DNA of 16,569 nucleotides from an uncultured Oscillospiraceae bacterium. Lineage in GTDB: Bacteria > Bacillota > Clostridia > Oscillospirales > Ruminococcaceae. The stretch is from assembly GCA_900552945.1 (NCBI GenBank), contig USBI01000040.1, forward strand, positions 1 to 16,569. The letters are read 5' to 3'. The notes under the pieces are model-generated. The model saw only the letters and a program-made list of their open reading frames with translations, was not told the origin of the DNA and ran no database searches. Numbering within the stretch: position 1 is the first letter of the stretch; each line of letters starts with the position of its first letter. Position numbers and translations under genes: made by a program. Positions 8,591 through 15,304 of this stretch are shown here, piece after piece.

Positions 8591-9574
8591 ATGAAACTAT
8601 TTGTCTACAACTACCGCGATTTTGACGAAGCGGAATTTTTCACCCGGTACAGCCGGGAATACGGCATTGAGCTCGGCATCTGCCGGGAGGCGCCCACACC
8701 GGAAAACGCCGGACTGGCGAAAGGTTATGGTTCGGTGAGCATCATCACCACCAAGGTGGACCGCCCGCTTCTGGAAGCGTGGAAGGCGGCCGGCGTATAC
8801 ATGCTCTCCACCCGCACCATCGGGTACGACCACATCGACCTTGCGGCGGCGGAAGAGCTGGGCATCTCGGTGAGCAACGCGAGTTATTCGCCCGCCTGTG
8901 TGGCGGACTATACCGTCATGCTCATGCTCATGTGCATCCGCAAGATGAAGCGGATCATGGAACGCGCCGCCATCAACGATTTCACCCTGCCCGGCATCCA
9001 GGGAAAGGAATTGCACACCATGACGGTCGGCGTCATCGGCACCGGGCGGATCGGCCGGACGGTGCTCCGGAATCTGAGTGGGTTCGGGTGCAAGCTGTAC
9101 GCTTATGACCGCTTCGAAAACGAGGAATCAAAGCAGTATGCGGAGTATCTTCCGCTGGAGGAACTGCTCGCCCGGTGCGACATCATCACCCTGCATCTGC
9201 CGCTTGATGATTCCAACCGCCATATGATCGGCCGGGAATCCATCAAGCTCATGAAACCGGGCGCAGTAATTATCAACACCGCACGAGGCGGGCTTATCGA
9301 TTCGCAGGCGCTCATTGAAGCACTGGAAGCGGGAAAGATCGGCGCGGCAGGGCTTGACGTTGTGGAAAACGAATTCGGCCTTTATTATTACGACCGCAAG
9401 AGCGACCCGCTCGGCAACCGCGAACTTTCTATCCTTCGGGGATTTCCCAACGTAATTGTCACACCGCACATGGCGTTTTATACCGATCAGGCGATCGATG
9501 ATATGGTGCACCACTCTATTTTAAGCTGCATCTATCGGGAACAGGGGAAAGACGACCCCTGGAAAGTGCTGTAA
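8591..9574 (+). CDS. D-isomer-specific 2-hydroxyacid dehydrogenase (D-lactate dehydrogenase/VanH-like)
   Basis: This 327-residue protein is collinear with D-lactate dehydrogenases of the LdhA/VanH group. The Rossmann motif GVIGTGRIG (147-155) is followed by an acidic residue in YAYDRF that favours NADH. The catalytic triad matches the family: Arg232 in NTARGGL, Glu261 in VENEFG and His293 in TPHMAFYTDQA. The reaction is reversible pyruvate to D-lactate or a related 2-oxoacid; exact substrate preference cannot be read. An upstream in-frame TTG at 8576 is rejected because AGGAG (8580-8584) lies 6 bp before the ATG at 8591. The next gene, 56 bp downstream with no terminator, is probably cotranscribed. 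There is no VanA/VanX neighbour, so this is a metabolic or cell-wall-precursor enzyme rather than a resistance gene. Confidence 0.9.
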   Translation: MKLFVYNYRDFDEAEFFTRYSREYGIELGICREAPTPENAGLAKGYGSVSIITTKVDRPLLEAWKAAGVYMLSTRTIGYDHIDLAAAEELGISVSNASYSPACVADYTVMLMLMCIRKMKRIMERAAINDFTLPGIQGKELHTMTVGVIGTGRIGRTVLRNLSGFGCKLYAYDRFENEESKQYAEYLPLEELLARCDIITLHLPLDDSNRHMIGRESIKLMKPGAVIINTARGGLIDSQALIEALEAGKIGAAGLDVVENEFGLYYYDRKSDPLGNRELSILRGFPNVIVTPHMAFYTDQAIDDMVHHSILSCIYREQGKDDPWKVL

Positions 9575-9630
9575 CAGCCGCTGCAACACCTAAATCGTCC
9601 TCAGCCTATAATTTTAAAAAAGGAGTCCAC

Positions 9631-10326
9631 ATGAACGAAGAATGTCTCATCTGCAAAGCGCCGCTTGTTTATTTGAACCAGGATGAACCCATGGAATGTG
9701 CAATCTGCCACAAACGGGAGCCCAGCAAAACAAAATGTGAGAACGGCCATTACGTCTGCAACGAATGCCACATGAGCGGGCTGGACAGCGCAGTCGGTAT
9801 CTGCCTGTCCGAACCGTCGAAAGATCCCATCGCTGTCCTGAACCGGCTGATGGCGCTTCCCTTCTGCCATATGCACGGCCCGGAGCATCATGTTCTTGTG
9901 GGGATGGCGCTGCTCACCGCATACCATAACGCAGGCGGAGCAATCGACCTTCCCGCCGCGCTTTCCGAAATGAAAAGCCGGGGTGAATCGGTGCCCGGCG
10001 GCGCCTGCGGGTTCTGGGGCGCATGTGGTGCGGGCATCAGCACCGGCATGTTCGTTTCCATCGTGACCGGCTCCACCCCACTGACACAGCAGAGCTTCGG
10101 GCTTTCCCACAAGATGACCGCGCAGTCACTGAGGGCCATCGGGGAGGTCGGCGGCCCCCGCTGCTGCAAACGGGATTCTTACCTTTCCATCCTACAGGCG
10201 ATTAGCTTCGCAGAAAAACAGCTCGGCGTAAAAATGGAACGCACCCGCGTTCTATGCGACTACTCTTCCCAGAACACCCAGTGCATCAAAGAACGCTGCC
10301 CGTTCCACCGGAAGGCGGATAATTGA
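9631..10326 (+). CDS. DUF5714 cysteine-rich protein
   Basis: This 231-residue protein is rich in cysteine and histidine and has no membrane segment. The N-terminus resembles paired zinc knuckles: CLIC (5-8), CAIC (23-26), then C36-x6-C43-x2-CH (46-47). A central region holds C79-H80-x-H82 with H86-H87 and GGACGFWGACGAG (124-135), and further Cys pairs lie at 178-179 and at 209, 218 and 223. The pattern matches DUF5714 proteins of anaerobes, probably metal binding (Zn or Fe-S), but no reaction is established. AGGAG (9621-9625) precedes the ATG by 5 bp. Its position after the dehydrogenase suggests a shared transcript, not necessarily a shared pathway. A convergent terminator lies about 260 bp after the stop. 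Confidence 0.82.
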   Translation: MNEECLICKAPLVYLNQDEPMECAICHKREPSKTKCENGHYVCNECHMSGLDSAVGICLSEPSKDPIAVLNRLMALPFCHMHGPEHHVLVGMALLTAYHNAGGAIDLPAALSEMKSRGESVPGGACGFWGACGAGISTGMFVSIVTGSTPLTQQSFGLSHKMTAQSLRAIGEVGGPRCCKRDSYLSILQAISFAEKQLGVKMERTRVLCDYSSQNTQCIKERCPFHRKADN

Positions 10327-10583
10327 TAGGTGCTACCCCTTTGAATCGTAAACCCGCTGCAAAGCATCGCTTCGTCTGGATAAACCCGTGGTTTAGACAA
10401 CTCTATGGAAAGGCGTTGTGTCAGCAGGATCTGAAGCCCAGCGGAATGGTTCTTTCACCCCACCGTTCTAAAAAGGATTGTTTTCAGCCAATTTCAAACA
10501 GCCGACTCACTCTGTTTACAGCAAACCCAGCCTGCTGACCACAAAAATCCTCTCCCGCAAACGGGAATTTTTCACAGAAAATG
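10327..10583. other. Intergenic stretch without a recognisable gene
   Basis: About 257 bp lie between the DUF5714 stop and the terminator hairpin. A 71-codon plus-strand frame crosses it but has no ribosome binding site and no recognisable motif, so it is not called. A short hairpin, TCCCG-CAAA-CGGGA (10553-10566), followed by atttttc could act as a weak plus-strand terminator. No promoter, tRNA or insertion-sequence end was recognised. Confidence 0.5.
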
Positions 10584-10628
10584 AAACAGGCGCCGGAACA
10601 AAATTGTTCCGGCGCCTGTTTTTCTTTG
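10584..10628. terminator. Bidirectional terminator between converging genes
   Basis: A stem of about 17 bp rich in GC (10584-10600 with 10605-10621; centre GGCGCCGGAAC/GTTCCGGCGCC) is followed by TTTTTCTTT on the plus strand. On the minus strand it leads into T-rich sequence (complement of gaaaatgaaa). It ends the DUF5714 transcript and, from the other side, the acyltransferase gene that stops at 10629. Confidence 0.88.
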
Positions 10629-11378
10629 TTAAAACCACCCGAAAAAGAGCATGCAGATGCCCATCAGCACCGGCTGGTGCAGGAGGTAAATCCAGATGGT
10701 GTACCGCCCCACGAACGCCAGAGGCGGCAGATGTTTTCTGTAGAAAAAGGCCGGCATCTTGCCTGCTTTGACCGGAACACCAAAAAAGGCTCCGGCCAGA
10801 AAAACAAACAGCCAGGGGAAAAGCGGAAAATAATCGGCGGAGGCAAAACCCGCGCCGGTGATTCCAAACGGGAAAAACAAGCCGCTTTGGGTCAGAAATT
10901 CCGGATAATCCAGCGTGAACAAACCGGGGAGCCCAAAAAAGCCGTCTTTCATGCTCCAAGTGAGGATGAGGAGCAAAACGCATCCCACAAGGCCCGCCCA
11001 AACGGGAACACGGTCCAGAAACCGCCCGAACAGCCCGAACAAAACCATGCAGACGCCCAGCAGATGAAGCACCCCGAACACGATGGGGTCGTTCGGCAGG
11101 GCGACGGCGGTCACATAGGTCATGACCATGCCGAGCCCAAAGCATTGCACCCCACGCTTTAAGTTATTGCGCGAAAAGCGGCAGGCCGTACCCGAAATGA
11201 AGATAAATACGCCGGCAAAAAAATCCCGCAGCATATTTAATCCCGGTGAGTAAAACAACGGGATATTCACTCCGTACAGCACAACGATATCGTAGAAAAA
11301 ATGGTAGATTACCATGAGGAGGATGGAAAGCCCACGCACCTCATCTAATAGCCATACCCGTTTGTTTTCCTGTTCCAA
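10629..11378 (-). CDS. DUF1624/heparan-alpha-glucosaminide N-acetyltransferase-like membrane protein
   Basis: This 249-residue polytopic protein is called from a TTG start at 11376-11378 with AGGAAAGG 8 bp upstream. The open frame extends much further upstream, but that part is the shadow of the serine hydrolase gene. The N-terminus RVWLLDEVRGLSILLMVIYHF (first helix, His26) with YD at 29-30 is the hallmark of the DUF1624 family. It is followed by a FIFISGTACRFSR segment (58-70) and about six to seven hydrophobic helices, ending with YTIWIYLLHQPVLMG (226-240). Such proteins probably move acyl groups across the membrane onto a glycan; the substrate is unknown. It lies 59 bp after the serine hydrolase gene, with a strong hairpin between them. 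Confidence 0.82.
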   Translation of the reverse strand: MEQENKRVWLLDEVRGLSILLMVIYHFFYDIVVLYGVNIPLFYSPGLNMLRDFFAGVFIFISGTACRFSRNNLKRGVQCFGLGMVMTYVTAVALPNDPIVFGVLHLLGVCMVLFGLFGRFLDRVPVWAGLVGCVLLLILTWSMKDGFFGLPGLFTLDYPEFLTQSGLFFPFGITGAGFASADYFPLFPWLFVFLAGAFFGVPVKAGKMPAFFYRKHLPPLAFVGRYTIWIYLLHQPVLMGICMLFFGWF

Positions 11379-11396
11379 AAAACGCCGCCTTTCCTG

Positions 11397-11430
11397 AAAA
11401 CGCGGGGCAGAAACGCTGTTCTGCTCCGCG
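11397..11430 (-). terminator. Hairpin between serine hydrolase and acyltransferase genes
   Basis: A 12-bp stem with one G-U pair (11401-11412 with 11419-11430) and a six-base loop is followed on the minus strand by TTTTC. It may end, or only attenuate, transcription before the acyltransferase gene, whose ribosome binding site (about 11387-11394) begins 3 bp beyond the T run. Confidence 0.65.
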
Positions 11431-11437
11431 CCGTTTT

Positions 11438-12598
11438 TTATTCCATACAGCCGTATGCCACCGAACGTACCCGGTGATGATGATACTCTTCGTCGTTGGG
11501 CATCATTTGGTGCATATACACGACCGAGAACCCGTCTTTCGGGTCGATGGAGGCCCATGTGCCTGCCGCACCGGTCCAGCCGAATTCGCCCACCGGCATG
11601 TTGGTGACGCCTGCCGGCTCCACCATGGTGCGCACGCCGAGCCCGTAGCCGTAACCCTCGTTGTAAGAGTTTGTAAAGTCCTTCATCTGCGCGTCGCTTA
11701 ACATGTTCCGGCGCATCAGGTCGATGGTGTTGCGGCCGATGTACCGTCTGCCTTCGTATACGCCGCCGTTCGCGAGCATCTGAGTGAACTTGATGTAATC
11801 CCGCACGGTGCCGAACAGCCCTGCTCCGCCGCCTTCGTAGACCGCGTCCGGCTGATGGTTGCGGTCCGCTTCCGTCTCGACCGGGACGAATACGCCATTT
11901 TTCTCCCGGCGGGTCATCTGGCACATCCGCTGTTCGATATCACCGAAGAAACGGTAACCGGTGCTTTCCATACCGAGTGGTTCAAACAGCTCTTTTTTGA
12001 GGAACTCGCCAATGGTCATGCCGGAAGTTGCCTCAACCAGCGCCGCGACCATCTCATGGCCAAAACCGTACGCCCAATGGGTGCCCGGGTCGAACCGTAC
12101 CGGGACTTCCGCCATGGCACGGACATCATCCTGCAGGGTATACTTTCCTTTTGCAGCCAGCTCCTCACGGACCTTACGCATAGCCTGCTCGGTGTAAGAA
12201 TCCCCGCTGGGATACGGCAGACCGACCGCCATATTGAAGGTATCCCGCACCAGCATGGGGCTTTTTGCCGGACGGATGACCACTTCGCCGTTCGGGCGGG
12301 TCTCAGCTACCTGCGTGTTTTTATACTCAGGGAAATAGTTATAATAGGGTTCATTGAGCAAAAATTTGCCCCGCTCAAACTGCATCATCGCCGCAGTGCA
12401 GACAATGACTTTGGTCATGGAAAACAGCCGGTAAACGGTATCCTCCGTGATCGGCCGGCCGGTCTTCAGGTCAGCGGTGCCGTAATACCCCTCGTACAAA
12501 ATCTTACCGTTCTGCGCCACGGCACAGCCGCAGCCGGGAACGGTATTTCCCGCGAACTGTTTGAGCAGTTCGTCTAAATGCTGAAACGTTGCCATCAT
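11438..12598 (-). CDS. Beta-lactamase-fold serine hydrolase (class C-like/esterase type)
   Basis: This 386-residue protein has the nucleophile motif S60-M-T-K63 in LFSMTKVIVCTAAMM, the second motif around Y177 (WAYGFGHEM), and GWTGAAGT (340-347) in place of the KTG box, as in EstB-like esterases. The C-terminal strand YMHQMMPND completes the beta-lactamase (PF00144) fold. No signal peptide or membrane segment is seen, so it is probably cytoplasmic. That and the changed third motif argue for an esterase, amidase or peptidase rather than an antibiotic-resistance enzyme. GGAG lies 5 bp before the first ATG; a second ATG follows at once and either could be used. It has its own promoter and is followed by the acyltransferase. 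Confidence 0.88.
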   Translation of the reverse strand: MMATFQHLDELLKQFAGNTVPGCGCAVAQNGKILYEGYYGTADLKTGRPITEDTVYRLFSMTKVIVCTAAMMQFERGKFLLNEPYYNYFPEYKNTQVAETRPNGEVVIRPAKSPMLVRDTFNMAVGLPYPSGDSYTEQAMRKVREELAAKGKYTLQDDVRAMAEVPVRFDPGTHWAYGFGHEMVAALVEATSGMTIGEFLKKELFEPLGMESTGYRFFGDIEQRMCQMTRREKNGVFVPVETEADRNHQPDAVYEGGGAGLFGTVRDYIKFTQMLANGGVYEGRRYIGRNTIDLMRRNMLSDAQMKDFTNSYNEGYGYGLGVRTMVEPAGVTNMPVGEFGWTGAAGTWASIDPKDGFSVVYMHQMMPNDEEYHHHRVRSVAYGCME

Positions 12599-12672
12599 GA
12601 TTTCTCCTTTGTTGTGTAAAGCTCGGTGTGTTGTAATCTTTTAAAACCAGAAATATATCTTTTCTACTTTGT

Positions 12673-12701
12673 ATTATAACAATTCCTCCGCTTTATTGCA
12701 A
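12673..12701 (-). promoter_or_regulatory. Promoter of the serine hydrolase gene
   Basis: On the minus strand there is -35 TTGCAA (12696-12701), a 17-bp spacer and a perfect extended -10 TGTTATAAT (-10 hexamer at 12673-12678). The start is predicted near 12666, giving a leader of about 67 nt. It lies just downstream of the phage-operon terminator, so host and phage transcription units are separated. Confidence 0.85.
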
Positions 12702-12728
12702 CCCAACCGCGTCGACAAAAACCGTTAT

Positions 12729-12761
12729 AAAAAAAGAGTGCCTTCCCTTAAGAAGGCACTC
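12729..12761 (-). terminator. Intrinsic terminator of the phage-derived operon
   Basis: On the minus strand, a perfect 10-bp stem GAGTGCCTTC/GAAGGCACTC (12752-12761 with 12736-12745) with a six-base loop is followed by a run of seven T (12729-12735). It lies 43 bp after the stop of the last phage-like gene. Confidence 0.93.
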
Positions 12762-12804
12762 CCACCGCCGCAAAAACCGTCTGAACACGGTGCAGTCTTG
12801 CCGT

Positions 12805-13788
12805 TTAAAAAAATCCTCCCGAAAAGGTTTTATCCCACAGAGTGAGAACCGACGTAATCTCCTGCCGGGTCACTGTAATAGATACCTGACCCGCATATAA
12901 CTGCTGCAAACCGGATTCGTCCAGTTCCAGTACCACCAGGTCGCCGGGGAAAACAGACAGCCATCCGGGAACCGAAACGGTTCTCGCGGAAGCATCCACC
13001 ATGCTTTCGTAAAATAAATACTTTGCGTACCGGCTGTGATTCGCCGCCCAGGAACGCTCCGGGTTTAAATAAAGCTCCCGCACGCACTGATAATATTTGG
13101 CGGTTTCGTTTTCGTAAGACTCATCATACAATCCTCCGAAATCATCTTCTCCGGTATAAAAATGCACTCTGGATACCATCTGATTTTGAAACGACGGCGC
13201 CGCACTTAAAAACCGCACTCCGTTCTGGGAGTGGTTGGAAAGGGTGATGGTCTTCCCGGTAAAAGGGGTAAGCACAATGTACCCGTCATGAGAAACGAAC
13301 GGCACCCTGTCATAAGCCTGAACAAAATACTGCACCACGCAGTCCCAGCAGGATTGCTTTTCAGAGATGAGCATAATGCCCATTGTGGTTCCGGCATCCA
13401 GTCCGTCAAGGTCAACACCGCGGATTCCGTAAGGCGCGGCATACCGGTTAAAAATATCATCTGCGGTCACCCGAAAATACGCATAGGGCACCACCTGATT
13501 ATCAGACATCTGGTAACCCGGCTTGCTTTTACAGGAAAGACGGAGCAGTTTGTCACCGTCTCCTTCCGCTTTCTGGTGTTCCACAGCCCCTTCGAAAAAC
13601 AATGAGTCATCCGCATACACCATACAGGTAAGCAGTTTTTTGTCCTGAAACGGAACCAGCAGTTCCATCTCTTCATATGGCAAAAGAAGCGAAGAATCAA
13701 ACGAAAGGGCTTCCGGCGTTCCCAAGGTAACCGTACTGCCATCCACCGCTTTTGCGGTAACCGAAAATTTTGGCGTTTTAAAACTCAC
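12805..13788 (-). CDS. Phage baseplate hub-like protein (XkdQ/gpD-like)
   Basis: This 327-residue protein starts at a GTG (13786-13788) that overlaps the upstream stop by 4 bp (GTGA), with GGAGG 7 bp before it. It is mainly beta-rich. A patterned N-terminal barrel (MELLVPFQDKKLLTCMVYAD, then FFEGAVEHQK) is followed by the 'VTADDIFNRYAAPYGI' element and a 'WDCVVQYFVQAYDRVPFVSHDG' region. A C-terminal 'VPGWLSVFPGDLVVLEL' strand unit is typical of late-control D/XkdQ hub proteins, which are about 325 residues long. The hub sits at the tip of a phage tail around the spike. The identification rests on my reading of pattern, length and order, not on a search. It is the last gene before the terminator, unlike typical phages where further baseplate genes follow. 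Confidence 0.55.
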   Translation of the reverse strand: MSFKTPKFSVTAKAVDGSTVTLGTPEALSFDSSLLLPYEEMELLVPFQDKKLLTCMVYADDSLFFEGAVEHQKAEGDGDKLLRLSCKSKPGYQMSDNQVVPYAYFRVTADDIFNRYAAPYGIRGVDLDGLDAGTTMGIMLISEKQSCWDCVVQYFVQAYDRVPFVSHDGYIVLTPFTGKTITLSNHSQNGVRFLSAAPSFQNQMVSRVHFYTGEDDFGGLYDESYENETAKYYQCVRELYLNPERSWAANHSRYAKYLFYESMVDASARTVSVPGWLSVFPGDLVVLELDESGLQQLYAGQVSITVTRQEITSVLTLWDKTFSGGFF

Positions 13789-14129
13789 TGGGGCACCTCC
13801 ACAAAGCAGAAGCTGTAACGGATTCCACTTTCCGCGGCGTTTTGTTCAAGCGTGAGCTCTGAAAAGCAGGCCTGAAACTGCTCGTCCTCCACCATAAGTG
13901 TATTGGCGCCGCCCAGTTCAAACGCCTTTTTCAAGGCAGATACATATTCCGCGGCGTTCTCACCCCAAAAAACCCCTTCCCCGGTCACGCGAACTGCCTT
14001 TACCCCGTAATCCTGCACAATGCTGCCGCAAAGCGGAGAAAAGCGTTCAGAAATCTCTCTGCTACGGACTATTTTAAGCGTTTCCGGATTATAAGGGAAG
14101 GTGACCGAACCGTATTTCATCTGCGGCAT
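13785..14129 (-). CDS. Small phage tail/baseplate-like protein, 114 residues
   Basis: The start codon has AGGAGG 7 bp upstream. The N-terminal YGSVTFPYNPETLKIVRSREI and the middle VTGEGVFWGENAAEYVSALKKAF, followed by GGANTLMV and FSELTLEQNA, form a pattern seen in tail-tip or DNA-circularisation-N/XkdP-type N-terminal domains. A LysM domain, present in XkdP, is absent. It overlaps the hub-like gene by 4 bp, so the two products probably act together. Assignment is tentative; no enzyme motif is present. Confidence 0.45.
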   Translation of the reverse strand: MPQMKYGSVTFPYNPETLKIVRSREISERFSPLCGSIVQDYGVKAVRVTGEGVFWGENAAEYVSALKKAFELGGANTLMVEDEQFQACFSELTLEQNAAESGIRYSFCFVEVPQ

Positions 14130-14143
14130 TCAAACGCCTCCTT

Positions 14144-14569
14144 TTATGATTTCAAATAAAGCATGTCCAGAACTGCCGTAACAGTCCGGGTATAGGTGTG
14201 ACGGTCCGGGTCCACCGAAGCGGAAGAACACGCAAGCGCGCGCACATCATATCCGCTGTCAAATAACAGCGCGGCACACAGGCGGTCGAACAGGTCCATG
14301 CAGTTTTGTTCGGAACAGCGAATCGGGCAGGACAGGTAAAATTTAACCGAAAGGCTCATCCGTTTGCCCGTTTTTCCGTTTTCCACCAAACCGCCCAGCG
14401 CCGCACCGGTCAAAGAGACAGCGGCCGCTTCAGCTACTACCTCCGAACCGGACGGCGCAGCCTGCACCATCTCACCCAAATAAGCCCGTTTGACGTTCAC
14501 CCCGTCAAACCGACCGCTTTGCCGCAGACTGACGCACAAAGAATCAATCAGTTCATCAAATGTATTCAT
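14144..14569 (-). CDS. Phage tail-terminator/minor tail-like protein, 141 residues
   Basis: The ATG overlaps the upstream stop by 4 bp (ATGA), with GGAGG about 7 bp before it. The protein has an N-terminal amphipathic helix (MNTFDELIDSLCVSL), a central strand pair (KRMSLSVKFYLSCP), a helix (CMDLFDRLCAALLF) and a final strand hairpin (YTRTVTAVLDMLYL). This alpha/beta arrangement and its place after the head-completion-like protein fit a tail terminator or tail-completion protein. It contains six cysteines, unusual for a virion protein but plausible for an anaerobe. The function is inferred from gene order. Confidence 0.45.
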   Translation of the reverse strand: MNTFDELIDSLCVSLRQSGRFDGVNVKRAYLGEMVQAAPSGSEVVAEAAAVSLTGAALGGLVENGKTGKRMSLSVKFYLSCPIRCSEQNCMDLFDRLCAALLFDSGYDVRALACSSASVDPDRHTYTRTVTAVLDMLYLKS

Positions 14570-14895
14570 CGCTCTTCCTCCGTTTCACGGAGCAGCGCCC
14601 AGACATATTCGATCGCTTTTCCCGCGCTGACAGTCCCGCTCTCCTCTACAAGGTAGCTTGCTCCGCCGCTGTAAAGCATCGTGCCGGCAGCCGGAGGCCG
14701 CTTTCCGGAAACCGAGATATACACATATCGGTTTTCCTGCGGGGTGCCGTACAATCCGGTGCGAATCCCTGCGATCTCATTTTCCGTGCAGGGTGTGATC
14801 AGTCCGGATGATGTTTTCATCCGGTTGTCCTCACGGTAATGCACCGGCTTTCCACTGCGTGCAAGCATGGCATGGAGCGCTTTATTCAGTGACAT
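14566..14895 (-). CDS. Small head-completion-like phage protein, 109 residues
   Basis: I place the start at the ATG 14893-14895 rather than a TTG at 14901, because AGGAGG abuts that TTG and is 6 bp from the ATG. A short helical N-terminus (MSLNKALHAMLARSGKPVHY) is followed by a beta-rich core (RYVYISVSGKRPPAAGTMLY, then SYLVEES) and a charged helical tail (ALLRETEEER). Position and size match head-closure proteins such as the XkdH type; the sequence alone does not settle this. It begins 27 bp after the connector gene. Confidence 0.45.
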   Translation of the reverse strand: MSLNKALHAMLARSGKPVHYREDNRMKTSSGLITPCTENEIAGIRTGLYGTPQENRYVYISVSGKRPPAAGTMLYSGGASYLVEESGTVSAGKAIEYVWALLRETEEER

Positions 14896-14922
14896 AAACA
14901 ACCTCCTTCAAATGTGTGTTCC

Positions 14923-15285
14923 CTATACCGAGCGGAACACAAAATCCGCATCCGTGAACAATGGAGCGGCGAGCTGTAAAAACTCATCCCGCACCGCCGC
15001 CGCGGCATCGACCGAACCGCCCGGGTCAGCTGAAACGGTCACATCGCCCGTTTTCACGCTCTGCACGCCGCCGGTATTCGCACTGATGATGCTGTACCGG
15101 TAAAACGCCAGTGCCGCCGCGAGATGTTCCAGCAGATCGCTGTGCTGTTCCGGCTTTACCTCCGCGCGCAGTTTGGAGATGATTTCCGACTGCGCAAGGC
15201 GCATGAGCGGCAGCTGCCGCAGCGCCTCATCCATGGGCAGGCCGGTCATGCTACAGAACAGCCGGCAGATGGTTGAAAGGTTCAT
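14923..15285 (-). CDS. Phage head-tail connector-like protein, 120 residues
   Basis: This mostly helical protein starts with a GGAGGG ribosome binding site and begins 19 bp after the major capsid gene. It has an N-terminal helix pair (MNLSTICRLF..., DEALRQLPLMRLAQSEIISKL), a long helix EHLAAALAFYRYSII (53-67), a short strand VKTGDVTVSADP (77-88) and a closing helix AAAVRDEFLQLAAPLF. The helix-rich fold and gene order match gp6/YqbG-type adaptors that bind the portal. The assignment depends on context. Confidence 0.5.
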   Translation of the reverse strand: MNLSTICRLFCSMTGLPMDEALRQLPLMRLAQSEIISKLRAEVKPEQHSDLLEHLAAALAFYRYSIISANTGGVQSVKTGDVTVSADPGGSVDAAAAVRDEFLQLAAPLFTDADFVFRSV

Positions 15286-15304
15286 CCGGGTCCCTCCGTT
15301 CCGC

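Noticed and set aside
8591..9574. Vancomycin-resistance vanH
   Set aside because: The dehydrogenase resembles VanH, but no ligase (VanA/B) or dipeptidase (VanX) gene is adjacent, so a general D-lactate dehydrogenase is the simpler reading.
9607..9612. Perfect TATAAT just before the DUF5714 gene
   Set aside because: No -35 at a suitable distance, and a start there would fall on the ribosome binding site; probably chance in A/T-rich sequence.
10323..10538. 71-codon plus-strand frame after DUF5714
   Set aside because: No ribosome binding site, no motif, and it overlaps the preceding stop; composition looks non-coding.
11379..11924. N-terminal extension of the acyltransferase frame
   Set aside because: The extension is an out-of-phase reading of the serine hydrolase gene (Arg-rich, no membrane segments). 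The family N-terminus and a ribosome binding site place the start at the TTG at 11378.
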